Positions 11,174 to 23,849 of a DNA stretch of 64,000 nucleotides are shown here, one piece after another. This stretch comes from Tipula vernalis (lineage: Eukaryota > Arthropoda > Insecta > Diptera > Tipulidae): contig OY282558.1 of the NCBI GenBank assembly GCA_958295665.1, positions 331,921,106-331,985,105 of the forward strand, read 5' to 3'. The position numbers were made by a program, and so were the translations under genes. The notes under the pieces were generated by a model. It was not told where the DNA came from. It made no database searches and saw only the letters and a list, made by a program, of their open reading frames with translations. Position 1 is the first letter of the stretch; every line of letters begins with the position of its first letter.

Positions 11174-11675
11174 CCTTGCATATAGCTCGGAACTTTTTGG
11201 GTGATAACTCCGTATACCATAGAAGTACTGAACTAGGACATAATACTAAACAGGGTTAGAGACCGTGATCATCAGATTCCCTTACAGGGTAGTAAGGTGC
11301 ACCCCTAAGTCAACTAATCACTGATTTTCAGAAATTTATTATTGACCTTGCATATAGAATCGGAACTTTTTGGGTGATAACTCCGTATACCATAGAAGTA
11401 CTGACATATGACATAATACTAAACAGGGTTAGAGACCGTGATCATCGGATTCCCTTACAGGGTAGTAAGGTGCACCCCTAAGTCAACTAATTTCTGATTT
11501 TCAGAAATTTATCATTGACCTTGCATATAGAATCGGAACTTTTTGGGTGATAACTCCGTATACCATAGAAGTACTGACATATGACATAATACTAAACAGG
11601 GTTAGAGACCGTGATCATCGGATTCCCTTACAGGGTAGTAAGGTGCACCCCTAAGTCAACTAATCACTGATTTTT
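11174..11675 (-). repeat. 173-bp satellite, orientation B, second segment
   Basis: About 2.9 monomers that continue the monomer broken at 7452. The first has lost one base (atagctcgg for atagaatcgg). The segment is cut in the string cactgattttcag by the LINE insertion that follows. Confidence 0.95.
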
Positions 11676-14625
11676 CACTCTAATCACTCGGATCTCCTTG
11701 TTTTAAATATTCAACTAGCTAAACGAAACTTTACCTTTATTTGTTTATATCGTTTTCATAATGGTAACATCATTTCATTTTGTGATGATTTGGAAAGGTT
11801 GCTGTGTACACTTAATAACAAAAATATTGTTATCTTAGGGGATATTAATATCAACCTTTTAAATACTAGTGAATCCTTCAACTACCAAACAATGCTTGCA
11901 TTCTATGGTTTTGTCAGTCTTGTAAATGAGCCAACAAGGTTGAAGACATGTTTGGATCACGTTTTTGTTAAAAATGAAAATTTATTCAAATTTGATATTT
12001 GTAACCTGCCCATGCATTTTCTGACCACAATTTGATCAAAGTTAATATTTCTTCCTCATCCATCAGGCAACCAGTTTCTGTTAATACTTCGAATCAATCA
12101 AGAATTTGTTACGATAAACTCAATAATTTTCTAAAGTTTGAATGTTGGGATTCTTTTTATAGCGAAAAGATTTGCAGTTTAGCTTTTGCAAAATTTTTGT
12201 TTATACTTAACTCGCATATTGCCGCATCAAAATTCATTATTGCTCCTCTTAAAATAAATAAGTTAAAGCCATGGATGAGTCCTAATCTATTATTTAAAAT
12301 TAACAAATTCAAAAAATTTTCTCGTAAACTAAGATGTCATCCAAATAATATTAAATTAGCAAAATTTGTTAAAAAACTTTCGGGAAATATTAAAGCGAAT
12401 GTAAAAATCGTCAAAAATAACTATTACAAAAGCAAATTTGATTGGGCTAGTAAGAATTCAAAGCACACATGGAAAATAATTGATGAAGTTTTAGGACGTA
12501 ATCGGATGTATAAACAAATACAACAAATTTATCAAGCCGATACTAATAGCATTCTCACGTCCCCAAAATCGATCTCTGATGAATTCTGCAAATATTTCGT
12601 AAAAGTTTCGCAAGAATCAACCTCCAATTTTAATGTAATTACTAGTGATGTTACTTCAATTGAATTTAAAAAGTATATTTATGGAGCTGATAGAAACTAC
12701 AGTTCATCTTGTTTCTTTGAGCCTATATCTTCTTCGGAAATCCTATCTGAGATAAAACAATTAGATAACAAAGGGTCAAAGGGCTTTGACGGCATTTATA
12801 ATTTTTTAGTTAAAACATGTGCATGGTATTTGGTGGATGTTCTGCAATACCTATATAATCTTAGCTTGAACAGCGGTCAATTTCCAGATGATTTAAAAAT
12901 AGCTGTTGTGATCCCGATTTTTAAGAAGGGTGATGAATTACAACCAAATAATTACAGGCCGATTTCGCTTCTAAGCACTTTCTCCAAGATTTTTGAGAAA
13001 CTAGTTAAGCATCGGTTAATTTGTTATTTGGATAAGATTAAATTTTTAAATAAAAATCAATTTGGGCTTACTGCCGGTAAATCAATTGAAGAAGCTCTTT
13101 TGCACTGCTTGAGTGAGATTTATAAACATATTAATGATACTCGGAGACCCATAGCTTTTTTTGTCGATATCGCAAAGGCGTTTGACACTGTTGACCATGG
13201 AATGCTTTTATTGAAGTTAGCTAAAATTGGTATTAGAGGTAACATTTTTGATTGGTTTGCAAGTTATATTGAAAATCGTCGTCAGGTGGTAAAAATAGGT
13301 GAGGCAACTAGCTGCGAAGGTTTAATAAGTTGTGGCGTTCCTCAAGGTTCAGTTCTGGGGCCTTTATTATTTTTAATCTACTTTAATTCGATCTTCGGTA
13401 TTGATCTATTAGGACACGCCACAGCCTTTGCTGATGATCTGGCTTTGAGCTATGGTACGAATAGCGATGTCGACACTAAATTAGTGCTTGAAAACGACTT
13501 AATCAAACTAAGTAAATGGTTTTATCATCATCGGCTCGCTATAAGCGTTAAATCAAAAGTTATGCTATTTGGGAAGAATATCACTAATTCTTCGGTATAC
13601 CATTTAAAATACCATGTCCATCCCTGTGATACAATCATTTGCTCGTCTCAGTGTTTTGCACTTGAATTTGTTAACGAGTTTAGATATTTGGGTTTAACAG
13701 TGGATGCTCAACTAAATTGGAAGTCTCATCTCAATGTCACTAGGAAAAACGTACTTGGTGCTATACATAAATTCTATAATCTTAAGAAATTATGCCCAAA
13801 CAGTACTCTGCGGAAACTATATCACGCCATAGTTGAATCAATAATAATGTATGGAATATCCAGTTGGGGTGGCACTTATTTTAGTAACATTGAAGGTCTA
13901 TATATTGCCCAGAAAAGGATTATTAAATTAATATACCACCTTCCTCAAACAACACCATCAATTCCTATGTTTCGACAACTAAATTTGCTACCACTTAGAT
14001 ATCTTTACATATACAAAGTCTTGAAAATGTTTTTTATCCGTAGTAACAGTTTTCACAATCGGATTACACAGGTGTATAATACAAGAAATCCAAATTACTA
14101 TAATGCTGATTTCCATTGCAATTGTGAGAAGCTTAGAAGATTTTATCTCTATATGGCACCGTATTTTTTTTTTTCATATTTTACCTAAAGATATAAAAAT
14201 TCTAACGATTGGACGTAAACATAAATTTGAGAGGGACGTTCGAAATTGGCTGCTCAACATAGAAAATGTTGAAAGATTTTTCTGAAATTAACATTATATA
14301 GCTTCGGGTAATTTCACCAATTAAAGCTGTTATCGTAAACATTAAACAATTGTAAATTTAAAGGCAACTAAGTGTAATTATTATTTTTTTCCATATATAC
14401 ATATATAAATAAGAAAACTATTGTGTAATATATATTTAACTCAATGTGTCCAAAGATTTTATAGAATAGCATGTTTAAATTGTTTAGTTGCTCCACCACA
14501 GATTTTCATCTAAACGGAGCTTAACTTTGTTCAACTATAATATGTTTATTAGTTTATAATTTGTTTGTATTATTATTAAGTTATAAGTTGAAATAAAGAA
14601 ATAAATAAATAAATAAAAAATAAAA
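11676..14625 (+). mobile_element. 5'-truncated LINE inserted in the satellite
   Basis: The insertion splits a satellite monomer within ctgattttcagaaat and resumes it at about 14626. It starts inside the endonuclease domain, holds a nearly intact reverse transcriptase, a 3' UTR of about 340 bp and ends in an (AAATA)n tail with AATAAA motifs at 14591-14620. A short target duplication of about five bases (ATTTT) is possible. Only two frame breaks are seen over about 2.6 kb, so the copy is fairly young compared with the other LINE pieces in the window. Confidence 0.85.
11692..14285 (+). pseudogene. LINE endonuclease/reverse transcriptase ORF2, two frameshifts
   Basis: The endonuclease C-terminal half reads from about 11692: IVILGDINI at about 11828, CLDHVF, then the SDH motif at about 12015-12025. 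The SDH lies in a different frame from what precedes it, so a frameshift falls at about 12010. The main open frame 12032-14188 holds the RT: GFDGIYNFLVK, NNYRPISLLSTFSKIFEKLV, AFFVDIAKAFDTVDH, CGVPQGSVLGPLLFLIY and the catalytic FADDLAL at about 13428. After the thumb and the C-terminal domain, a run of Ts (14164-14174) shifts frame again; the other frame (ILPKDIKILTIGRKHKF) continues to TGA at 14283. The enzyme nicks DNA and copies element RNA at the nick. The clade is Jockey/CR1-like; exact placement needs a tree. Confidence 0.85.
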
Positions 14626-15158
14626 ATTTTCAGAAATTTATCATTGACCTTGCATATAGAATCGGAACTTTTTGGGTGATAACTCCGTATACCATAGAAG
14701 TACTGACCTATGACATAATACTAAACAGGGTTAGAGACCGTGAACATCAGATTCCCTTACAGGGTAGTAAGGTGCACCCCTAAGTCAACTAATCACTGAT
14801 TTTCAGAAATTTATCATTGACCTTGCATATAGAATCGGAACTTTTTGGGTGATAACTCCGTATACCATAGAAGTACTGACATATGACATAATACTAAACA
14901 GGGTTAGAGACCGTGATCATCAGATTCCCTTACAGGGTAGTAAGGTGCACCCCTAAGTCAACTTATCACTGATTTTCAGAAATTTATCATTGACCTTGCA
15001 TATAGAATCGGAACTTTTTGGGTGATAACTCCGTATACCATAGAAGTACTGACCTATGACATAATACTAAACAGGGTTAGAGACCGTTATCATCAGATTC
15101 CCTTACAGAGTAGTAAGGTGCACCCCTAAGTCAACTAATCACTGATTTTCAGAAATTT
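14626..15158 (-). repeat. 173-bp satellite, orientation B, third segment
   Basis: About three monomers of orientation B. The last breaks within tttcagaaattt at 15158, where the array turns to the opposite orientation. All B monomers share the subfamily block gaatcggaactttttgggtgataactcc (given in parts), which the A monomers replace. Confidence 0.95.
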
Positions 15159-18100
15159 ACTACCCTATAAGGAAATCCGATGATCACGGTCTCTAACCCT
15201 GTTTAGTATTATGTCATATGTCAGTACTTCTATGGTATACGGAGTTAGTATACAAAAAATTATATTTCTATATGCAAGGTCCATGATAAATTTCTGAAAA
15301 TCAGAAATTAGTTGACTTAGGGGTGCACCTTACTACCCTGTAAGGGAATCCGATGATCACGGTCTCTAACCCTGTTTAGTATTATGTCATATGTCAGTAC
15401 TTCTATGGTATACGGAGTTAGTATACAAAAAATTATGTTGCTATATGCAAGGTCCATGATAAATTTCTGAAAATCAGAAATTACTTGACTTAGGGGTGCA
15501 CCTTACTACCCTGTAAGGGAATCCGATGATCACGGTCTCTAACCCTGTTTAGTATTATGTCATATGTCAGTATTTCTATGGTATACGGAGTTAGTATACA
15601 AAAAATTATGTTGCTATATGCAAGGTCCATGATAAATTTCTGAAAATCAGAGATTAGTTGACTTAGGGGAGCACCTTACTACCCTGTAAGGGAATTCGAT
15701 GATCACGGTCTCTAACCCTGTTTAGTATTATGTCATATGTCAGTACTTCTATGGTATACGGAGTTAGTATACAAAAAATTATGTTGCTATATGCAAGGTC
15801 CATGATACATTTCTGAAAATCAGAGATTAGTTGACTTAGGGGTGCACCTTACTACCCTGTAAGGGAATCCGATGATCACGGTCTCTAACCCTGTTTAGTA
15901 TTATGTCATATGTCAGTATTTCTATGGTATACGGAGTTAGTATACAAAAAATTATGTTGCTATATGCAAGGTCCATGATAAATTTCTGAAAATCAGAGAT
16001 TAATTGACTTAGGGGTGCACCTTACTACCCTGTAAGGGAATTCGATGATCACGGTCTCTAACCCTGTTTAGTATTATGGCATATGTCAGTATTTCTATGG
16101 TATACGGAGTTAGTATACAAAAAATTATGTTGCTATATGCAAGGTCCATGATAAATTTTTGCAAATCAGAGATTAGTTGACTTAGGGGTGCACCTTACTA
16201 CCCTGTAAGGGAATCCGATGATCACGGTCTCTAACCCTGTTTAGTATTATGTCATATGTCAGTATTTCTATGGTATACGGAGTTAGTATACAAAAAATTA
16301 TGTTGCTATATGCAAGGTCCATGATAAATTTCTGAAAATCAGAGATTAGTTGACTTAGGGGTGCACCTTACTACCCTGTAAGGGAATTCGATGATCACGG
16401 TCTCTAACCCTGTTTAGTATTATGTCATATGTCAGTACTTCTATGGTATACGGAGTTAGTATACAAAAAATTATGTTTCTATATGCAAGGTCCATGATAA
16501 ATTTCTGAAAATCAGAAATTAGTTGACTTAGGGGTGCACCTTACTACCCTGTAAGGGAATCCGATGATCACGGTCTCTAACCCTGTTTAGTATTATGTCA
16601 TATGTCAGTACTTCTATGGTATACGGAGTTAGTATACAAAAAATTATGTTGCTATATGCAAGGTCCATGATAAATTTCTGAAAATCAGAAATTAGTTGAC
16701 TTAGGGGTGCACCTTACTACCCTGTAAGGGAATCCGATGATCACGGTCTCTAACCCTGTTTAGTATTATGTCATATGTCAGTATTTCTATGGTATACGGA
16801 GTTAGTATACAAAAAATTATGTTGCTATATGCAAGGTCCATGATAAATTTCTGAAAATCAGAGATTAGTTGACTTAGGGGAGCACCTTACTACCCTGTAA
16901 GGGAATTCGATGATCACGGTCTCTAACCCTGTTTAGTATTATGTCATATGTCAGTACTTCTATGGTATACGGAGTTAGTATACAAAAAATTATGTTGCTA
17001 TATGCAAGGTCCATGATAAATTTCTGAAAATCAGAAATTAGTTGACTTAGGGGTGCACCTTACTACCCTGTAAGGGAATCCGATGATCACGGTCTCTAAC
17101 CCTGTTTAGTATTATGTCATATGTCAGTATTTCTATGGTATACGGAGTTAGTATACAAAAAATTATGTTGCTATATGCAAGGTCCATGATAAATTTCTGA
17201 AAATCAGAGATTAGTTGACTTAGGGGTGCACCTTACTACCCTGTAAGGGAATTCGATGATCACGGTCTCTAACCCTGTTTAGTATTATGTCATATGTCAG
17301 TACTTCTATGGTATACGGAGTTAGTATACAAAAAATTATGTTTCTATATGCAAGGTCCATGATAAATTTCTGAAAATAAGAAATTAGTTGACTTAGGGGT
17401 GCACCTTACTACCCTGTAAGGGAATCCGATGATCACGGTCTCTAACCCTGTTTAGTATTATGTCATATGTCAGTACTTCTATGGTATACGGAGTTAGTAT
17501 ACAAAAAATTATGTTGCTATATGCAAGGTCCATGATAAATTTCTGAAAATCAGAAATTAGTTGACTTAGGGGTGCACCTTACTACCCTGTAAGGGAATCC
17601 GATGATCACGGTCTCTAACCCTGTTTAGTATTATGTCATATGTCAGTATTTCTATGGTATACGGAGTTAGTATACAAAAAATTATGTTGCTATATGCAAG
17701 GTCCATGATAAATTTCTGAAAATCAGAGATTAGTTGACTTAGGGGTGCACCTTACTACCCTGTAAGGGAATTCGATGATCACGGTCTCTAACCCTGTTTA
17801 GTATTATGTCATATGTCAGTACTTCTATGGTATACGGAGTTAGTATAAAAAAAATTATGTTGCTATATGCAAGGTCCATGATAAATTTCTGAAAATCAGA
17901 GATTAGTTGACTTAGGGGTGCACCTTACTACCCTGTAAGGGAATTCGATGATCACGGTCTCTAACCCTGTTTAGTATTATGTCATATGTCAGTACTTCTA
18001 TGGTATACGGAGTTAGTATACAAAAAATTATGTTTCTATATGCAAGGTCCATGATAAATTTCTGAAAATCAGAAATTAGTTGACTTAGGGGTGCACCTTA

Positions 18101-21100
18101 CTACCCTGTAAAGGAATCCGATGATCACGGTCTCTAACCCTGTTTAGTATTATGTCATATGTCAGTACTTCTATGGTATACGGAGTTAGTATACAAAAAA
18201 TTATGTTGCTATATGCAAGGTCCATGATAAATTTCTGAAAATCAGAGATTAGTTGACTTAGGGGTGCACCTTACTACCCTGTAAGGGAATCCGATGATCA
18301 CGGTCTCTAACCCTGTTTAGTATTATGTCATATGTCAGTATTTCTATGGTATACGGAGTTAGTATACAAAAAATTATGTTGCTATATGCAAGGTCCATGA
18401 TAAATTTCTGAAAATCAGAGATTAGTTGACTTAGGGGTGCACCTTACTACCCTGTAAGGGAATTCGATGATCACGGTCTCTAACCCTGTTTAGTATTATG
18501 TCATATGTCAGTACTTCTATGGTATACGGAGTTAGTATACAAAAAATTATGTTTCTATATGCAAGGTCCATGATAAATTTCTGAAAATCAGAAATTAGTT
18601 GACTTAGGGGTGCACCTTACTACCCTGTAAGGGAATCCGATGATCACGGTCTCTAACCCTGTTTAGTATTATGTCATATGTCAGTACTTCTATGGTATAC
18701 GGAGTTAGTATACAAAAAATTATGTTGCTATATGCAAGGTCCATGATAAATTTCTGAAAATCAGAAATTAGTTGACTTAGGGGTGCACCTTACTACCCTG
18801 TAAGGGAATCCGATGATCACGGTCTCTAACCCTGTTTAGTATTATGTCATATGTCAGTATTTCTATGGTATACGGAGTTAGTATACAAAAAATTATGTTG
18901 CTATATGCAAGGTCCATGATAAATTTCTGAAAATCAGAGATTAGTTGACTTAGGGGAGCACCTTACTACCCTGTAAGGGAATTCGATGATCACGGTCTCT
19001 AACCCTGTTTAGTATTATGTCATATGTCAGTACTTCTATGGTATACGGAGTTAGTATACAAAAAATTATGTTGCTATATGCAAGGTCCATGATAAATTTC
19101 TGAAAATCAGAAATTAGTTGACTTAGGGGTGCACCTTACTACCCTGTAAGGGAATCCGATGATCACGGTCTCTAACCCTGTTTAGTATTATGTCATATGT
19201 CAGTATTTCTATGGTATACGGAGTTAGTATACAAAAAATTATGTTGCTATATGCAAGGTCCATGATAAATTTCTGAAAATCAGAGATTAGTTGACTTAGG
19301 GGTGCACCTTACTACCCTGTAAGGGAATTCGATGATCACGGTCTCTAACCCTGTTTAGTATTATGTCATATGTCAGTACTTCTATGGTATACGGAGTTAG
19401 TATACAAAAAATTATGTTTCTATATGCAAGGTCCATGATAAATTTCTGAAAATCAGAAATTAGTTGACTTAGGGGTGCACCTTACTACCCTGTAAGGGAA
19501 TCCGATGATCACGGTCTCTAACCCTGTTTAGTATTATGTCATATGTCAGTACTTCTATGGTATACGGAGTTAGTATACAAAAAATTATGTTGCTATATGC
19601 AAGGTCCATGATAAATTTCTGAAAATCAGAAATTAGTTGACTTAGGGGTGCACCTTACTACCCTGTAAGGGAATCCGATGATCACGGTCTCTAACCCTGT
19701 TTAGTATTATGTCATATGTCAGTATTTCTATGGTATACGGAGTTAGTATACAAAAAATTATGTTGCTATATGCAAGGTCCATGATAAATTTCTGAAAATC
19801 AGAGATTAGTTGACTTAGGGGTGCACCTTACTACCCTGTAAGGGAATTCGATGATCACGGTCTCTAACCCTGTTTAGTATTATGTCATATGTCAGTACTT
19901 CTATGGTATACGGAGTTAGTATACAAAAAATTATGTTGCTATATGCAAGGTCCATGATAAATTTCTGAAAATCAGAGATTAGTTGACTTAGGGGTGCACC
20001 TTACTACCCTGTAAGGGAATCCGATGATCACGGTCTCTAACCCTGTTTAGTATTATGTCATATGTCAGTATTTCTATGGTATATGGAGTTAGTATACAAA
20101 AAATTATGTTGCTATATGCAAGGCCCATGATAAATTTTTGAAAATCAGAGATTAGTTGACTTAGGGGTGCACCTTACTACCCTGTAAGGGAATCCGATGA
20201 TCACGGTCTCTAACCCTGTTTAGTATTATGTCATATGTCAGTATTTCTATGGTATACGTTGTTAGTATACAAAAAATTATGTTGCTATATGCAAGGTCCA
20301 TGATAAATTTCTGAAAATCAGTGATTAGTTGACTTAGGGGTGCACCTTACTACCCTGTAAGGGAATTCGATGATCACGGTCTCTAACCCTGTTTAGTATT
20401 ATGTCATATGTCAGTACTTCTATGGTATACGGAGTTAGTATACAAAAAATTATGTTGCTATATGCAAGGTCCATGATAAATTTCTGAAAATCAGAGATTA
20501 GTTGACTTAGGGGTGCACCTTACTACCCTGTAAGGGAATCCGATGATCACGGTCTCTAACCCTGTTTAGTATTATGTCATATGTCAGTATTTCTATGGTA
20601 TACGGAGTTAGTATACAAAAAATTATGTTGCTATATGCAAGGTCCATGATAAATTTCTGAAAATCAGAGATTAATTGACTTAGGGGTGCACCTTACTACC
20701 CTGTAAGGGAATTCGATGATCACGGTCTCTAACCCTGTTTAGTATTATGTCATATGTCAGTATTTCTATGGTATACGGAGTTAGTATACAAAAAATTATG
20801 TTGCTATATGCAAGGTCCATGATAAATTTTTGAAAATCAGAGATTAGTTGACTTAGGGGTGCACCTTACTACCCTGTAAGGGAATCCGATGATCACGGTC
20901 TCTAACCCTGTTTAGTATTATGTCATATGTCAGTATTTCTATGGTATACGGAGTTAGTATACAAAAAATTATGTTGCTATATGCAAGGTCCATGATAAAT
21001 TTCTGAAAATCAGAGATTAGTTGACTTAGGGGTGCACCTTACTACCCTGTAAGGGAATTCGATGATCACGGTCTCTAACCCTGTTTAGTATTATGTCATA

Positions 21101-23031
21101 TGTCAGTACTTCTATGGTATACGGAGTTAGTATACAAAAAATTATGTTTCTATATGCAAGGTCCATGATAAATTTCTGAAAATCAGAAATTAGTTGACTT
21201 AGGGGTGCACCTTACTACCCTGTAAGGGAATCCGATGATCACGGTCTCTAACCCTGTTTAGTATTATGTCATATGTCAGTACTTCTATGGTATACGGAGT
21301 TAGTATACAAAAAATTATGTTGCTATATGCAAGGTCCATGATAAATTTCTGAAAATCAGAAATTAGTTGACTTAGGGGTGCACCTTACTACCCTGTAAGG
21401 GAATCCGATGATCACGGTCTCTAACCCTGTTTAGTATTATGTCATATGTCAGTATTTCTATGGTATACGGAGTTAGTATACAAAAAATTATGTTGCTATA
21501 TGCAAGGTCCATGATAAATTTCTGAAAATCAGAGATTAGTTGACTTAGGGGTGCACCTTACTACCCTGTAAGGGAATTCGATGATCACGGTCTCTAACCC
21601 TGTTTAGTATTATGTCATATGTCAGTACTTCTATGGTATACGGAGTTAGTATACAAAAAATTATGTTGCTATATGCAAGGTCCATGATAAATTTCTGAAA
21701 ATCAGAGATTAGTTGACTTAGGGGTGCACCTTACTACCCTGTAAGGGAATCCGATGATCACGGTCTCTAACCCTGTTTAGTATTATGTCATATGTCAGTA
21801 TTTCTATGGTATACGGAGTTAGTATACAAAAAATTATGTTGCTATATGCAAGGTCCATGATAAATTTCTGAAAATCAGAGATTAATTGACTTAGGGGTGC
21901 ACCTTACTACCCTGTAAGGGAATTCAATGATCACGGTCTCTAACCCTGTTTAGTATTATGTCATATGTCAGTATTTCTATGGTATACGGAGTTAGTATAC
22001 AAAAAATTATGTTGCTATATGCAAGGTCCATGATAAATTTTTGAAAATCAGAGATTAGTTGACTTAGGGGTGCACCTTACTACCCTGTAAGGGAATCCGA
22101 TGATCACGGTCTCTAACCCTGTTTAGTATTATGTCATATGTCAGTATTTCTATGGTATACGGAGTTAGTATACAAAAAATTATGTTGCTATATGCAAGGT
22201 CCATGATAAATTTCTGAAAATCAGAAATTAGTTGACTTAGGGGTGCACCTTACTACCCTGTAAGGGAATTCGATGATCACGGTCTCTAACCCTGTTTAGT
22301 ATTATGTCATATGTCAGTACTTCTATGGTATACGGAGTTAGTATACAAAAAATTATGTTTCTATATGCAAGGTCCATGATAAATTTCTGAAAATCAGAAA
22401 TTAGTTGACTTAGGGGTGCACCTTACTACCCTGTAAGGGAATCCGATGATCACGGTCTCTAACCCTGTTTAGTATTATGTCATATGTCAGTACTTCTATG
22501 GTATACGGAGTTAGTATACAAAAAATTATGTTGCTATATGCAAGGTCCATGATAAATTTCTGAAAATCAGAAATTAGTTGACTTAGGGGTGCACCTTACT
22601 ACCCTGTAAGGGAATCCGATGATCACGGTCTCTAACCCTGTTTAGTATTATGTCATATGTCAGTATTTCTATGGTATACGGAGTTAGTATACAAAAAATT
22701 ATGTTGCTATATGCAAGGTCCATGATAAATTTCTGAAAATCAGAGATTAGTTGACTTAGGGGAGCACCTTACTACCCTGTAAGGGAATTCGATGATCACG
22801 GTCTCTAACCCTGTTTAGTATTATGTCATATGTCAGTACTTCTATGGTATACGGAGTTAGTATACAAAAAATTATGTTTCTATATGCAAGGTCCATGATA
22901 AATTTCTGAAAATCAGAAATTAGTTGACTTAGGGGTGCACCTTACTACCCTGTAAGGGAATCCGATGATCACGGTCTCTAACCCTGTTTAGTATTATGTC
23001 ATAGGTCAGTACTTCTATGGTATACGGAGTT
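15159..23031 (+). repeat. 173-bp satellite array, orientation A (44 full monomers)
   Basis: Taking gttgacttagggg as the monomer start, copies begin at 15311 and then every 173 bases to 22923 (checked at 15311, 15484, 15657, 15830, 17041, 20501, 22231, 22923), so there is no net indel over 7.6 kb. Partial monomers flank them (152 and about 109 bp). Variable sites recur in blocks: ggggTgc/ggggAgc, gaatCcg/gaatTcg, taCttct/taTttct, ttGcta/ttTcta and cagAaat/cagGgat-type. About 18 of 45 monomers carry GAATTC. The array ends at cggagtt|ggcacat near 23031. No coding frame persists. Confidence 0.97.
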
Positions 23032-23490
23032 GGCACATAAAATATCCTATTTACAAATTATAATTTATACTTTTGTTAATAATTTTTATCGAAACATTTA
23101 TATAAATTAGATATTTATTTTATTAATTATAAATTTAATAATTTACTATTATTAATGTAAACATTATTAAAAAATATTTATTAGTAATTCAATACTCTAT
23201 TCCATCGCCTAAATTTATGCATTTTATTAATATATATATAAGTTTATTAGTTGGTGTTGTTGTTTTAGGAAAACTTTAGGATAAAATTCACAGCGGTTGA
23301 TAAATTCTATTTTGGGTGGACAATTAATTACTCCTATCACTAGTTTATTATATTGATGACCAATTTCTACGAACATAACATCAATTTGGGAATTAATAAC
23401 ATTACTATATACAATTTTGGATTCAACTTTTTTCTAACATAAATAGCGTCGTGTATTTGTCAATTGGATCAAATAATATTCAGCTGATTT
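23032..23490. other. AT-rich spacer after the satellite
   Basis: Very AT-rich DNA with no open frame worth calling and no sharp repeat. It separates the end of the satellite from a mariner remnant. Confidence 0.5.
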
Positions 23491-23494
23491 TTTT

Positions 23495-23745
23495 TTAAAA
23501 AAATCATCTTTTCTGGTGAAGCACAGTTTGAAATTGGTGGACGTGGGGGTGAGGGAAATCCACGAATAATTGATGAAAAATCTGTACAGACAAAACGAGT
23601 CAATGTTTGGTATATAATATGGAACCACAATTATGCCAATACGCCACTGAAAATTTTAACAAAAGAGTGGACATCTGTGGAAGTGCAAGAGGTGGTCATT
23701 TGGCAGATATTGTTTTTTGAATATAAATAAATGGCGTAATTGATA
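23495..23745 (+). pseudogene. Internally deleted mariner-like transposase remnant
   Basis: The stretch reads SGEAQFEIGG, then NPRIIDEKSVQTKRVNVWYI, matching the first-catalytic-Asp region (usually SDEAQF) and the following KRVTVWC-type strand of mariner transposases; the Asp is Gly here. After a deletion it resumes as ARGGHLADIVF, a typical mariner C-terminus, in another frame. The middle of the gene, with the other catalytic acids, is gone. Confidence 0.6.
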
Positions 23746-23849
23746 CATATGAGTATAAAGTTTCTTAAAATCAAAACACATTGTGTGGTTTATTAAAGAT
23801 TTAAAATTTTCCCCTATATATTCAAAGGATGTTTAAAGTTGGTTTGTAT
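23746..23849. other. Unassigned spacer
   Basis: AT-rich bridging sequence, possibly the 3' UTR of the mariner remnant. Nothing further is seen. Confidence 0.3.

Noticed and set aside
15159..23031. CRISPR-like array
   Set aside because: Monomers are contiguous with no unique spacers, and the window is eukaryotic.
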